The notes under the pieces: model-generated | The model's database searches: none | Seen by the model: the letters and a program-made list of their open reading frames with translations, nothing else | Told to the model about the DNA's origin: nothing | Assembly: GCA_965218935.1 (NCBI GenBank) | Contig: CBDCMH010000007.1 | Coordinates: 434,001-498,000 of the forward strand | Direction of reading: 5' to 3' | Length of the DNA: 64,000 nucleotides | Origin: JADFOI01 sp965218935 | GTDB taxonomy: Bacteria > Acidobacteriota > UBA6911 > RPQK01 > JADFOI01 | Program-made: the position numbers and the translations under genes | Part shown: positions 41,274-49,924 of the stretch, piece after piece | How the letters are laid out: each line of letters begins with the position of its first letter | How positions within the stretch are numbered: the first letter of the stretch is position 1

Positions 41274-42282
41274 AAACCTCGTCCACCTCGATTCGGGAAA
41301 AGCAGCGCAAATCGATAGGACATTCTCGCAAAAGGCAGGGGCTGCATTCAACATGTTTGTGGATCACCTGGGCCCTTGGGCTCAAAGGGCCGGTGGCAAC
41401 CTCATCCGTGGATCCCAGAATGGCGATCTGCGGAGTGTTCAGAGCTGCGGCCAGATGCATGGGCCCTGAATCGTTGGTCAGCAAGAGGTCACATTGGCTC
41501 AAAAGCCCCATCAGAGTGGGCAGATCGGTTTGGCCCGTAAGAACCTTCAGAGGCTGTTTGGTGAAAGACTGAATCTCCTCAGCGATGAGCTGTTCGCCTT
41601 CCGATCCGATGAGGATCACCTGGGCCTGATCTCCCTTGATCAGGCGGTCGGCCAGTGCCGCGTAGCGATTCGTAAACCAGCGCTTGGCCGAGCCGTAGAA
41701 AGCACCCGGATTGATCAAGATGGTGGGCTGCCCAGCAGAAACACCAACGGAACGGAGCAGTTTCTTTGCTTTTTGCATCCCGTCTTCAGTGGGACTCAGG
41801 TGGATGTCGGGTTTGAAGTGAGGATCGTTCAGGTAATCGTGAGGGGAAAGGCCGGTTTGGTAAAGAAGATCCAGATAGTAGTAGATCTGATGTCGATTCA
41901 GCTCCTTGATTCGGGGCCAAGCGCGGCGGGTCAAGAGAAGTGCCCGCCCATCCGTCCTGTACCCGATTCTCTCCGGAATACCTGCCAGACGGGTCATCAG
42001 AGCAGCCCGGAAGGCATTTTGAAAAAGAAGGGCGGAGTCGAAGTGGCGAATTGTACCCACGAGTCGAAAAAAAGATCGCAAATGGGATGAGGTGTCCTCC
42101 AGTGGAAGGATCTCATCCACCAGTCCCTGGTTTTCAAACACCCCCGAGACCCAATCTCGCACCAGAAGAGTGAGATGATGGTGGGGAAAGAGACGCCGCA
42201 CTTCGCGCAGGGCGGCCAGCGACATGACGGAGTCGCCGATCCAGTTGGTCCCACGGATCAAGATACGGTTTCCCTGCTTCAT
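41224..42282 (-). CDS. waaF: LPS heptosyltransferase II (GT9)
   Basis: The 352-residue GT9 protein begins ILIRGTNWIGDSVMSLAALR, the characteristic WaaF start, with LLFQNAFRAALMTRLAGIPE, LINPGAFYGSAKRWFTNRYA and LLTNDSGPMHLAAALNTPQI. C-terminal EVATGPLSPRAQVIHK and CSPCLLRECP carry the Cys cluster common in WaaF. It adds the second core heptose. Downstream genes supply ADP-heptose. The upstream spacer to lpxK holds a repeat element. Confidence 0.9.
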   Translation of the reverse strand: MKQGNRILIRGTNWIGDSVMSLAALREVRRLFPHHHLTLLVRDWVSGVFENQGLVDEILPLEDTSSHLRSFFRLVGTIRHFDSALLFQNAFRAALMTRLAGIPERIGYRTDGRALLLTRRAWPRIKELNRHQIYYYLDLLYQTGLSPHDYLNDPHFKPDIHLSPTEDGMQKAKKLLRSVGVSAGQPTILINPGAFYGSAKRWFTNRYAALADRLIKGDQAQVILIGSEGEQLIAEEIQSFTKQPLKVLTGQTDLPTLMGLLSQCDLLLTNDSGPMHLAAALNTPQIAILGSTDEVATGPLSPRAQVIHKHVECSPCLLRECPIDLRCFSRIEVDEVYETARALLHNGDLFGS

Positions 42283-42293
42283 TGTGCTGTTCT

Positions 42294-42582
42294 AGCCTGT
42301 ATTATGCATAAATTCTCTGCTGCATCACCGCAATCATCCGCCCTGCCTGGGTTGTTTGTCACGAGAACCTCCGGAATGTGGGAGGCACCACAGGTGCCGA
42401 ACAGCTCGATCCCCAAAATAGCTTCTACCGTGGAACACAAGATAACTCTCGCCTATTCTTTCCCCACTCTTTTCGGATTGGGCACCTGAGGTGCCTCCCA
42501 CATTCCTGAGTCTTTGCAACCCTGACGGTCCCGGCTGACCCCTACCTCGCTTCGTGACGAGAACCTATGCATCATCCCGGCT
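42294..42582. repeat. palindrome-ended repeat element, copy 1 (289 bp, with nested inverted repeat)
   Basis: Ends are AGCC...ATGCATAAATTCTC and GAGAACCTATGCAT...GGCT, matching the element at 61744-61925 and the short palindrome at 48267-48292. Both long copies share AATCATCCGCCCTG and CCTCGCTTCGTGACGAGAACC. Here a separate 17-bp inverted repeat occupies the centre (42373-42506). The right end supplies the last codons and TAG stop of lpxK. MITE-like, no coding capacity. Confidence 0.65.
42373..42506. repeat. 17-bp perfect inverted repeat (REP-like) nested in the element
   Basis: GGAATGTGGGAGGCACC at 42373-42389 and its exact complement at 42490-42506, spaced by 100 nt. Next to the right arm is GGCACCTGAGGTGCC (42481), also found at 11402. 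No T-run follows, so a simple terminator is unlikely. Confidence 0.7.
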
Positions 42583-43608
42583 AAATAAGAACTCTACCTC
42601 ATTGAGAAATTCCTTTTTGTATTCCGGGAGGTCCTCAGGCTGAGGTTCAATCTGAAGAACAAAGATCTGACCCTCCTGGAAGTCCAGTTCCTTCAGACGA
42701 ACCGCATCCTTCTCGGTGGTCACAATTCCTCGGGCCTGACCTTCTTTCAGGCGCTCTAAGACACGATCGAGTTCCGATTGGCGAAAGGGGTGATGGTCAC
42801 GGAAAATAAAGCGGTCCGATATTTTCATCTGATAGTGCTCCAGATCGTACAGGAAGACCTGGGGGTTTCCTATGGCAGCCAGGGCGATGATGGAGCTGCC
42901 CAGGAAATAACGAGCCTGGAAGCGACTGCCCGTCTTGGCGTCATAAAGGGCCGTGACGTCATGATGGAAGTAGGAGATCGGCACTCGCTTGTTCCACCGG
43001 TGAATGTGTTCTTCAATGCCCTCCGACTCAGAGGATATGTGAGAACGGGTAATGACGATGGTGTCCGCTCGAGCAACGGCCTTGGTGTGTTCCCTCAACC
43101 TTCCGGCCGGCAGCAGATGATGGCCGCCAAAAGGGTCGGTGGCGTCCAGAATGAGAATGTTCAAATTCCGTTTGAGCTGAAGGTGCTGGTAGCCGTCATC
43201 CAGTATATATATAAGGTTAGGATAACGATCTTCCAGGAGTTTACCTGCCTGATATCGGCTTTTCCCCACCACCACCGGCACCCCTTCAAGTTTTCGAGCC
43301 AGAAGATAAGGCTCGTCTCCACATTCCTCAGGACCGCAAAGGACCTTCTGAAGATCGCTCACCAGGAGGACGGGGCTGTTGTTGCTTCTCTTGTAGCCCC
43401 GACTCAAGATGACCGGTTGATAGCCGGCTTTTAGCAAGATTTGGGCCAGGAAGCCAACCAGGGGAGTCTTGCCCGTTCCTCCCACCGTCAGGTTTCCCAC
43501 GCTGATGACCGGATGTTTTAGTCGGTGCGACTGCAGGATTCCTCTTTGGTAAAGGAAGACCCGCAGTGAAACAATCAGGCCGTAGACTTTCGAAAGTAAA
43601 TACGTCAT
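42565..43608 (-). CDS. lpxK: tetraacyldisaccharide 4'-kinase
   Basis: The 347-residue lipid A kinase has an N-terminal membrane helix (YLLSKVYGLIVSLRVFLYQR), the Walker A motif in VGNLTVGGTGKTPLVGFLA, VILSRGYKRSN, GDEPYLLARKL, and YILDDGYQHLQLKRNLNILI with the DDGYQH box. It phosphorylates the lipid A disaccharide at 4'. The C-terminal residues SRDDA and stop fall in the end of a repeat element, so the native end may have been altered. Confidence 0.93.
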   Translation of the reverse strand: MTYLLSKVYGLIVSLRVFLYQRGILQSHRLKHPVISVGNLTVGGTGKTPLVGFLAQILLKAGYQPVILSRGYKRSNNSPVLLVSDLQKVLCGPEECGDEPYLLARKLEGVPVVVGKSRYQAGKLLEDRYPNLIYILDDGYQHLQLKRNLNILILDATDPFGGHHLLPAGRLREHTKAVARADTIVITRSHISSESEGIEEHIHRWNKRVPISYFHHDVTALYDAKTGSRFQARYFLGSSIIALAAIGNPQVFLYDLEHYQMKISDRFIFRDHHPFRQSELDRVLERLKEGQARGIVTTEKDAVRLKELDFQEGQIFVLQIEPQPEDLPEYKKEFLNEVEFLFSRDDA

Positions 43609-43630
43609 TCAATATGTCAGCTGTCAGTTG

Positions 43631-44944
43631 TCAGCTTCTGCGCACTGACGTGCGCAGATACTCTCGAACGATATCCAGGGTGCGACCGACCGCTCCCTGA
43701 TTACCCCCAATCACCTGACGAGCGTTGCCACCCAGCGCCTTCCTTTTGCCGGGATCCTTCAAAAGCTCACCAATCTTTCCAGGCAGCTCCTCTCCTGAGT
43801 GCACCTGGAGGGCTGCATTGGATTCCAGGAAGGCGCTGGAGATTTCCTTGAAGTTCTCCATATGAGGACCGAAGAGAATCGGTTTGGAAAAGTACGCCAC
43901 TTCAATAATATTGTGTCCCCCCGTGGGAACCAAGCTTCCTCCCACGAACACCACATCGGCCAATTGATATAGGTAAGCCAACTCACCGATAGTATCCAGG
44001 AGTAGAACTTTGGGTGGGTCAGGCTCTTGAGCATTGAGCGCCGATCGTCTCAAATAGCTCATTTGAGCAGCCTCCACCAGCCTGGCGATTTCATCCACTC
44101 GGTGGGGATGTCGTGGTGCCAGAAGCAATCGGAGGGAAGGGAACTCTTCGCTGAGGGACCGGAAGACTTCGAGGAGAGTGCGTTCTTCTCCTTCTCGGGT
44201 ACTGCCACAGATCCAAAGCAGGTCATCTGGGTCAGGCTTGAGGACGGCCTGGATGACTTGCAGCATCTGTGTCTTTTCGGGAAGCTGGGCGAGTTGATAG
44301 TCGTATTTGAGATTACCCAATTGATGGACCCGAGATGAAGCCGCTCCCAGCTCAACGATCCGGTCCCGATCCTGTCGGGTTTGCACGCAAAAGAGGGAGA
44401 TGCGATGCAATAGAGGTCGAAGGAGAAAACGGATTCGTCGATAGTGACGAAAGGAACGGTCGGAGATCCGGCCATTAATGAGCAAGACCGGAATACCCAA
44501 TGATTCGGCGGCACTGATAAAGCCGGGCCAGATTTCGGTCTCGGCCAGCAGGACACAGGTCGGGGAAAGCCTGCGCAGGTAGAGGCGGCAGATCCACTTC
44601 CAGTCGAAGGGAAAGTAAAATACCCAGGCGCGATCCTGAAACCGGCTTCTGGCCAGACTCTGCCCCGTATCGGTGATGGTGGAAATGAAGAGTTGGTCAC
44701 GATTCAGGGCCAGGGCTTCAACCAGGGGCTCGATAGCCTTGACCTCTCCCACTGACACAGCGTGAATCCAAATCGAAGGTCGTGCCGGATCACTTGAGTT
44801 CCGAAGAGGTGGAGCCCCTATCCTTCTTAAAAGAATGCTGGGATCCTTGCCCTGAACGAGTACTCGATAAACAAAAAGAGGGAGATAGAAAATCAGCAGG
44901 AAAGTATAGAGAATCGAGTAAATCCAAAGTAATGTGCGGAACAT
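43631..44944 (-). CDS. waaA: Kdo transferase (GT30)
   Basis: The 437-residue enzyme starts with a membrane anchor (LLWIYSILYTFLLIFYLPLF), then WIHAVSVGEVKAIEPLVEAL, ADTEIWPG-like LLAETEIWPGFISAA, LINGRISDRSFRHYRRIRF, VFVGGSLVPTGGHNIIEVAY and FGPHMENFKEIS, all typical of WaaA/KdtA. It attaches Kdo to lipid IVA. It is the first gene of the minus-strand LPS operon. Its last codons lie in a small hairpin (CTGCGCACGTCAGTGCGCAG) next to a CTGTCAG-repeat spacer. Confidence 0.93.
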   Translation of the reverse strand: MFRTLLWIYSILYTFLLIFYLPLFVYRVLVQGKDPSILLRRIGAPPLRNSSDPARPSIWIHAVSVGEVKAIEPLVEALALNRDQLFISTITDTGQSLARSRFQDRAWVFYFPFDWKWICRLYLRRLSPTCVLLAETEIWPGFISAAESLGIPVLLINGRISDRSFRHYRRIRFLLRPLLHRISLFCVQTRQDRDRIVELGAASSRVHQLGNLKYDYQLAQLPEKTQMLQVIQAVLKPDPDDLLWICGSTREGEERTLLEVFRSLSEEFPSLRLLLAPRHPHRVDEIARLVEAAQMSYLRRSALNAQEPDPPKVLLLDTIGELAYLYQLADVVFVGGSLVPTGGHNIIEVAYFSKPILFGPHMENFKEISSAFLESNAALQVHSGEELPGKIGELLKDPGKRKALGGNARQVIGGNQGAVGRTLDIVREYLRTSVRRS

Positions 44945-45024
44945 CTAGAGCCTTTCCTGGAGTCCAATCCTATACTTGCCGTGCAAGCGGCTTCAACTGC
45001 CTGTGATAAGTGCCGAAAACTTTT

Positions 45025-45053
45025 TTGTAGTTTTGTAGGAATATTGTTAGAAT
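45025..45053 (+). promoter_or_regulatory. sigma70-type promoter for the str operon
   Basis: TTGTAG at 45025-45030 and TAGAAT at 45048-45053 are separated by 17 nt, good -35 and -10 matches. It lies 122 nt before rpsL in the divergent waaA/rpsL region, within an AT-rich stretch. Confidence 0.7.
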
Positions 45054-45129
45054 GTGCAGCTCCACAGCTAGATGGAAGTGTATCTGCCCGGCTAAAGGGT
45101 GAGGCTCGATAAAGTTTCTTCTTTACAGG

Positions 45130-45160
45130 AATGATGCCTCGGCATCATTTCTTTTATTTT
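45130..45160 (+). terminator. leader terminator/attenuator before rpsL
   Basis: ATGATGC and GCATCAT form a perfect stem around CTCG (with an outer A-T pair), followed by TTTCTTTTATTTT. It stands between the promoter and the rpsL ribosome site, so it could attenuate the operon. It could also end transcripts entering from upstream. Confidence 0.7.
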
Positions 45161-45174
45161 GGGGAGAACGAGGA

Positions 45175-45546
45175 GTGCCAACATTTAATCAGTTAGTTCG
45201 CAAGGGGCGCAAGAAGATTGGGGTCAAAACAAAGAGCCCCGCGCTACAGGGCAGCCCCCAGAAAAGAGGTGTCTGTGTTCGTGTCTACACACAGACCCCC
45301 AAGAAGCCCAACTCTGCACTGCGCAAGGTGGCTCGTGTGCGATTGACCAATGGAATTGAGGTAACCACCTACATTCCGGGTGTCGGACACAATCTCCAGG
45401 AGCACTCGATTGTGCTCATTCGCGGTGGCCGCGTCAAAGACCTTCCGGGTGTCCGCTATCACGTCATTCGGGGCACACTGGACGCTGTGGGTGTAGAGGG
45501 CCGGCACAACGCGCGTTCCAAGTACGGAACGAAGAGGCCTAAGTAG
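45175..45546 (+). CDS. rpsL: 30S ribosomal protein S12
   Basis: At 123 residues this is the normal S12 length. It contains TPKKPNSALRKVARVRL, PGVGHNLQEHSIVLIRGGRV and KDLPGVRYHVIRG; the lysines linked to streptomycin sensitivity (in KKPNS and RVKDLP) are wild type. S12 sits at the decoding centre. The start is GTG with GGGGAGAACGAGG upstream. First gene of the str operon; a terminator-like hairpin follows it. Confidence 0.97.
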   Translation: MPTFNQLVRKGRKKIGVKTKSPALQGSPQKRGVCVRVYTQTPKKPNSALRKVARVRLTNGIEVTTYIPGVGHNLQEHSIVLIRGGRVKDLPGVRYHVIRGTLDAVGVEGRHNARSKYGTKRPK

Positions 45547-45568
45547 TAAGGAACTGACTGATTGATAT

Positions 45569-45602
45569 AGCTGCATGGACTCGATTCTTTGCAGCTTTTT
45601 TG
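45569..45602 (+). terminator. terminator-like hairpin between rpsL and rpsG
   Basis: AGCTGCA at 45569-45575 pairs with TGCAGCT at 45590-45596, followed by a run of T. It may reduce read-through so that S12 and S7/EF-G levels differ. Its strength is unknown. Confidence 0.65.
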
Positions 45603-45626
45603 TATGTGGAGAAAGTGAGACAGTAA

Positions 45627-46097
45627 ATGCCACGACGCAGAGAAGTTCCCAAAAGAGAGATTCTTCCTGACCCGGTGTATCACAGTGAATTGGCCAGTAA
45701 AGTGATCAACCGGATGATGGAGCGAGGAAAGAAGAGCCTGGCTGAACGCGTTTTTTACGATGCTATGGAGTTGATCGAAAAGCAGACGGGGGAAGACCCC
45801 ATGAAGGTTCTCAAGAAGGCGCTCGATAACGTCAAGCCCGTTCTGGAGACGAAATCGCGGCGCGTTGGAGGGTCTACCTATCAGGTGCCTGTCGAAGTAA
45901 CCCTGCGCCGCAGGACTTCATTGGGGATCCGTTGGATTATCAATTATTCCCGGGACCGGGGAGAAAAAATCATGGCTGAAAGGTTGGCCAACGAAGTACT
46001 CGATGCCGTCAACAATCGCGGTAATGCGGTTAGAAAAAGAGAAGACATCCGACGCATGGCGGAGGCTAACAAGGCCTTCGCTCACTATCGGTGGTAA
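45627..46097 (+). CDS. rpsG: 30S ribosomal protein S7
   Basis: 156 residues, the usual bacterial S7 length. Starts MPRRREVPKREILPDPVYHS and contains VINRMMERGKKSLAERVFYD, VGGSTYQVPVEVTLRRR and KREDIRRMAEANKAFAHYRW at the C-terminus. S7 nucleates assembly of the 3' domain of 16S rRNA and in E. coli represses its own operon. It lies 80 nt after rpsL and 34 nt before fusA. Confidence 0.97.
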   Translation: MPRRREVPKREILPDPVYHSELASKVINRMMERGKKSLAERVFYDAMELIEKQTGEDPMKVLKKALDNVKPVLETKSRRVGGSTYQVPVEVTLRRRTSLGIRWIINYSRDRGEKIMAERLANEVLDAVNNRGNAVRKREDIRRMAEANKAFAHYRW

Positions 46098-46131
46098 AAC
46101 TGAAAAAGAATCTAGGACGACAGAAAAGATC

Positions 46132-48231
46132 GTGGCACGCACAAGTTCGCTCGAGAAAACCCGGAATATCGGCATCATGGCCCACATTGATGCCGGCAAG
46201 ACGACGACCACCGAGCGTATTCTCTACTACACCGGAATTACCTACAAACTGGGTGAGGTTCACGAAGGAACCGCTACCATGGATTGGATGGTTCAGGAGC
46301 AGGAGCGGGGCATTACCATTACCTCTGCGGCCACCACCTGTTTCTGGAAGGACTTCCGGATCAACATCATAGACACCCCGGGGCATGTGGACTTTACGGC
46401 CGAAGTGGAGCGCTCTTTAAGGGTGTTGGACGGTGCCGTAGCCGTTTTCGATGCCGTTGCGGGTGTGGAACCTCAGTCGGAAACCGTCTGGCGTCAGGCC
46501 GATAAGTACCGTGTGCCGCGTATTGCTTTAATGAACAAGATGGACCGCCCCGGAGCCGATTTTTTTGCCTCTATGGAATCGATGAAGAAGCGATTGGCAG
46601 CCAAGCCCGTCCCCATACAGATTCCCCTGGGCAAAGAAGAGAATTTTGAGGGAGTGATCAATTTGATCACCATGAAGGCCATCGTTTATCAGGTGGAAAC
46701 CTTAGGGGCGGAATACACGGAGATGGAGATCCCGGACGAGTATGTGCAGCAGGCCGAAGAGTGGCGCGAAAAGATGGTGGAAATCGTGGTCGAAGCCGAC
46801 GATGAACTTCTGGATCAGTACCTTTCCGGTAAAGTCATCGAGGCCGAGGCCTTGCAGGAGGGGCTTCGAAAAGGCACCTGCAAGCTGCAGTTTACCCCCT
46901 GTCTTTGCGGGTCCGCCTTTAAGAATAAGGGCATACAACCGCTCCTTGACGCCATCGTTACCTGCCTCCCCTCCCCCCTTGATGTCCCCCCCATAGAAGG
47001 CATCAACCCCGACACCGAAGAGCGAGTGGAGCGCCAGGCTTCCGATAGTGAACCCTTCTCCGCACTGATTTTCAAGATTATGACCGATCCTTTTGTGGGA
47101 CAGTTGGCCTTTCTGCGAGTTTACTCGGGATCACTGGAGGCGGGTTCTACTGCCTATATTTCGACTCGGAAGCGGGATGAACGGATTGGGCGGCTTCTCA
47201 AGATGCATGCCGATAAGCGAGAGGAAATCAAAAAGGTTCTCTCCGGGGATATCGCTGCAGCGGTCGGATTGAAGGATGTGAGAACCGGGGACACGATTTG
47301 CGACAAGAAGCATCCGGTCATTCTTGAAGCCATGGAATTTCCGGCTCCCGTGATCTCGGTAGCCATCGAGCCCAAGACCCGGGAAGATCAAGACAAGCTC
47401 GGGTTTTCGATGGGAAAACTGATGCAGGAGGATCCCACGTTTAAGGTGCATGTCGATCCCGATACGGGTCAAACCATCATTTCCGGGATGGGTGAGCTGC
47501 ATCTGGAAATTATCGTCGATCGGCTGCTCCGCGAGTTTGGTGTCGGTGCCAATGTCGGCAAACCCCAAGTGGCCTATAAGGAGACCATTACCGCCGCCGC
47601 CCAAGCCGAGGGCAAGTATATCCGCCAAAGTGGTGGGCGCGGCCAATACGGCCACGTCAAGATCAAGATTGAACCGAGTGAACCGGGCGCTGGCTTTGTC
47701 TTTGAAAACAATATTGTGGGCGGTTCCATACCCCGAGAGTTTATCTCAGCGGTTCAGAATGGCATCCGGGAGGCCATGGAAAGTGGAGTGGTGGCGGGAT
47801 ACGCCATGGAAGATATTCAGATCGATCTCTATGACGGGTCGTACCACGAGGTGGACTCCTCGGAACTCGCTTTTAAGATCGCCGGCTCCATGGCTTTCAA
47901 AGAGGCGGCCAAGAAGGCCAAACCCGTGATCCTGGAACCGATCATGAAAGTTGAGGTCGTGGTCCCCCAGGAATATATGGGGGATGTGGTGGGAGATCTC
48001 AACGGTCGCCGCGGACGTATTGGCCATATGGAGCCCAGGGGAGGCAACCAGGTCATCGCCGCAGTGGTGCCTCTTGCCGAAATGTTCGGCTACGCGACAG
48101 CAGTTCGCTCACTGAGCCAGGGACGGGCAACTTACAGCATGCATTTTGACGTCTATCGAGAGGTCCCGAGGCAGACCTCCGAAGAAATTGTCGCCCGAAA
48201 TCAGGGCAAGTTAGTGGGAAAATCTGGATAG
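46132..48231 (+). CDS. fusA: elongation factor G
   Basis: 699 residues from the GTG at 46132 (VARTSSLEKTRNIGIMAHID). The GTPase motifs are AHIDAGKTTTTER, DTPGHVDFTAEVERS and ALMNKMDRPGADF; domain IV has SGGRGQYGHVKI, and the end region has GHMEPRGGNQVIAAVVPLAE. EF-G drives ribosome translocation. The frame is open back to 46003, inside rpsG, but the upstream residues are not EF-G-like. The ribosome site is weak (AGGACGA far upstream), so coupling to rpsG is likely. Confidence 0.97.
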   Translation: MARTSSLEKTRNIGIMAHIDAGKTTTTERILYYTGITYKLGEVHEGTATMDWMVQEQERGITITSAATTCFWKDFRINIIDTPGHVDFTAEVERSLRVLDGAVAVFDAVAGVEPQSETVWRQADKYRVPRIALMNKMDRPGADFFASMESMKKRLAAKPVPIQIPLGKEENFEGVINLITMKAIVYQVETLGAEYTEMEIPDEYVQQAEEWREKMVEIVVEADDELLDQYLSGKVIEAEALQEGLRKGTCKLQFTPCLCGSAFKNKGIQPLLDAIVTCLPSPLDVPPIEGINPDTEERVERQASDSEPFSALIFKIMTDPFVGQLAFLRVYSGSLEAGSTAYISTRKRDERIGRLLKMHADKREEIKKVLSGDIAAAVGLKDVRTGDTICDKKHPVILEAMEFPAPVISVAIEPKTREDQDKLGFSMGKLMQEDPTFKVHVDPDTGQTIISGMGELHLEIIVDRLLREFGVGANVGKPQVAYKETITAAAQAEGKYIRQSGGRGQYGHVKIKIEPSEPGAGFVFENNIVGGSIPREFISAVQNGIREAMESGVVAGYAMEDIQIDLYDGSYHEVDSSELAFKIAGSMAFKEAAKKAKPVILEPIMKVEVVVPQEYMGDVVGDLNGRRGRIGHMEPRGGNQVIAAVVPLAEMFGYATAVRSLSQGRATYSMHFDVYREVPRQTSEEIVARNQGKLVGKSG

Positions 48232-48266
48232 ACGAAAAAGAGACCGGGAAGGCGAAACGCAAGACA

Positions 48267-48292
48267 AGCCCAGACTATGCATAGTCCGGGCT
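48267..48292. repeat. 26-bp near-perfect palindrome, minimal copy of the repeat family
   Basis: Begins AGCCCAGACTATG, centre ATGCAT, ends CATAGTCCGGGCT, with one mismatched pair. It looks like the two ends of the long elements at 42294 and 61744 joined without a middle. It lies between fusA and tuf, 21 nt before tuf. As RNA it folds into one stem; no T-run follows. Confidence 0.65.
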
Positions 48293-48313
48293 AGCATTGT
48301 TGGAGAATGAATT

Positions 48314-49501
48314 ATGGCAAAGAAGAAATTTGAACGAACGAAACCTCATGTGAACGTGGGAACGATCGGGCATGTGGATCACGGGAAGACGACGCTGACG
48401 GCGGCCATCACCCAGATCCTGGCGAAGGGGAACAAGTCAGTGGAGGTACGGACGTTTGATTCGATTGACAACGCACCGGAAGAGAGGGAGCGGGGAATCA
48501 CGATAGCGACGGCCCATGTGGAGTACGAGACGGAGAATCGCCACTATGCCCATGTGGACTGCCCGGGCCACGCCGATTATGTAAAGAACATGATCACGGG
48601 AGCGGCCCAGATGGATGGAGCGATCCTGGTGGTGTCGGCAGCGGATGGACCGATGCCGCAGACGCGGGAGCACATCTTGCTGGCGCGGCAGGTGGGAGTG
48701 CCCAATATCGTGGTGTTCTTGAACAAGGTGGATCTGGTGGATGATCCGGAACTGCTGGATCTGGTGGAACTGGAGGTGCGGGAGCTGCTGTCGAAGTACG
48801 AATTTCCGGGAGATGACATACCGATTGCGCGGGGCAGTGCCTTAAAAGCGCTGGAAGGGGATGGGGAGGCTGAAAAAGGAATACAGGAGTTGCTGGCGGC
48901 AGTGGATGAGTATATACCGGTACCGGAGCGGGAGATCGACAAGCCGTTTTTGATGCCGGTGGAGGATATCTTCACGATCAGCGGACGAGGAACGGTAGTG
49001 ACGGGCCGAGTGGAGCGAGGACAGGTGAAGGTGGGAGAAGAGATGGAGATCGTTGGGATTCGGGACACCATGAAGCGAGTGGTCACGGGAGTGGAGATGT
49101 TCAAGAAGATGCTGGATGAAGGGCAGGCGGGAGACAACGTGGGACTGCTGCTACGAGGAACGGACAAGGAAGATGTGGAGCGGGGCCAGGTGGTAGCGGC
49201 GCCGGGAAGCATAACCCCTCATAAGCATTTCAAGGGGGAAGCCTATATATTGAACAAGGAAGAAGGGGGCCGCCACACACCGTTTTTCACGGGATATCGG
49301 CCCCAGTTTTATTTTCGAACCACGGACGTGACGGGTTCGGTGGAACTTCCAGGCGGAACGGAAATGGTGATGCCGGGAGACAACGTTTCCGTTGACGTGG
49401 AACTGATCACACCCATCGCCATGGAGAAGGGACTACGGTTTGCCATTCGTGAAGGCGGACACACGGTGGGAGCCGGAACCATTGCAGAGGTTGTGGAGTA
49501 G
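48314..49501 (+). CDS. tuf: elongation factor Tu
   Basis: 395 residues with GTPase motifs GHVDHGKTTLTAAI, DCPGHADYVKNMI and VFLNKVDLVDD, then the domain II/III landmarks ISGRGTVVTGRVERGQV, PGSITPHKHFKGEAYILNKE and EGGRTVGAG-like EGGHTVGAGTIAEVVE. It delivers aminoacyl-tRNA to the ribosome. Codon use is noticeably biased and G-rich (GGA, CGG, GTG) relative to fusA, perhaps reflecting gene conversion with a second tuf elsewhere; that is inference. Confidence 0.98.
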   Translation: MAKKKFERTKPHVNVGTIGHVDHGKTTLTAAITQILAKGNKSVEVRTFDSIDNAPEERERGITIATAHVEYETENRHYAHVDCPGHADYVKNMITGAAQMDGAILVVSAADGPMPQTREHILLARQVGVPNIVVFLNKVDLVDDPELLDLVELEVRELLSKYEFPGDDIPIARGSALKALEGDGEAEKGIQELLAAVDEYIPVPEREIDKPFLMPVEDIFTISGRGTVVTGRVERGQVKVGEEMEIVGIRDTMKRVVTGVEMFKKMLDEGQAGDNVGLLLRGTDKEDVERGQVVAAPGSITPHKHFKGEAYILNKEEGGRHTPFFTGYRPQFYFRTTDVTGSVELPGGTEMVMPGDNVSVDVELITPIAMEKGLRFAIREGGHTVGAGTIAEVVE

Positions 49502-49594
49502 AGAAGATAGGAGACAGGAGGAGTCGTTGGTAAGTTCGTGCTTTCTTGAGAAAACGACAGGACGACAGCACGAAGGCACGACAGCAGGAAACTC

Positions 49595-49921
49595 ATGCTC
49601 GACGAAAAAATAAGAATCCGATTGCAAGCATACGATCACCGGGTGCTGGATCAGTCGGCCACTGAGATTGTGGAAATTGCCAGACGGACAGGCGCCCGTG
49701 TATCCGGTCCCGTACCGTTACCCACATCCATCAGCCGGTACACGGTCTTGCGGTCTCCTCATGTGGACAAGAAATCAAGAGAACAGTTTGAGATCCGGAC
49801 TCACAAACGCTTGGTGGATATCCTGGAGCCGACGCCACAGACCGTGGATGCGCTCATGAAGCTGGATCTACCGGCAGCCATCGATGTTGAGATCAAGGCC
49901 TCCGGGACAGAGAAGGAATAA
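49595..49921 (+). CDS. rpsJ: 30S ribosomal protein S10
   Basis: 108 residues. Contains IRIRLQAYDHRVLDQSATEI, GPVPLPTSISRYTVLRSPHV and the EQFEIRTHKRLVDI motif. S10 is part of the 30S head and, with NusB, of antitermination complexes. It opens the S10 operon here, only 93 nt after tuf, so the str and S10 clusters are continuous. A few extra residues (GTEKE) end the protein. Confidence 0.96.
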   Translation: MLDEKIRIRLQAYDHRVLDQSATEIVEIARRTGARVSGPVPLPTSISRYTVLRSPHVDKKSREQFEIRTHKRLVDILEPTPQTVDALMKLDLPAAIDVEIKASGTEKE

Positions 49922-49924
49922 GCT

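Noticed and set aside
42373..42506. Terminator between waaF and lpxK
   Set aside because: The stems are 100 nt apart and no T-run follows either one.
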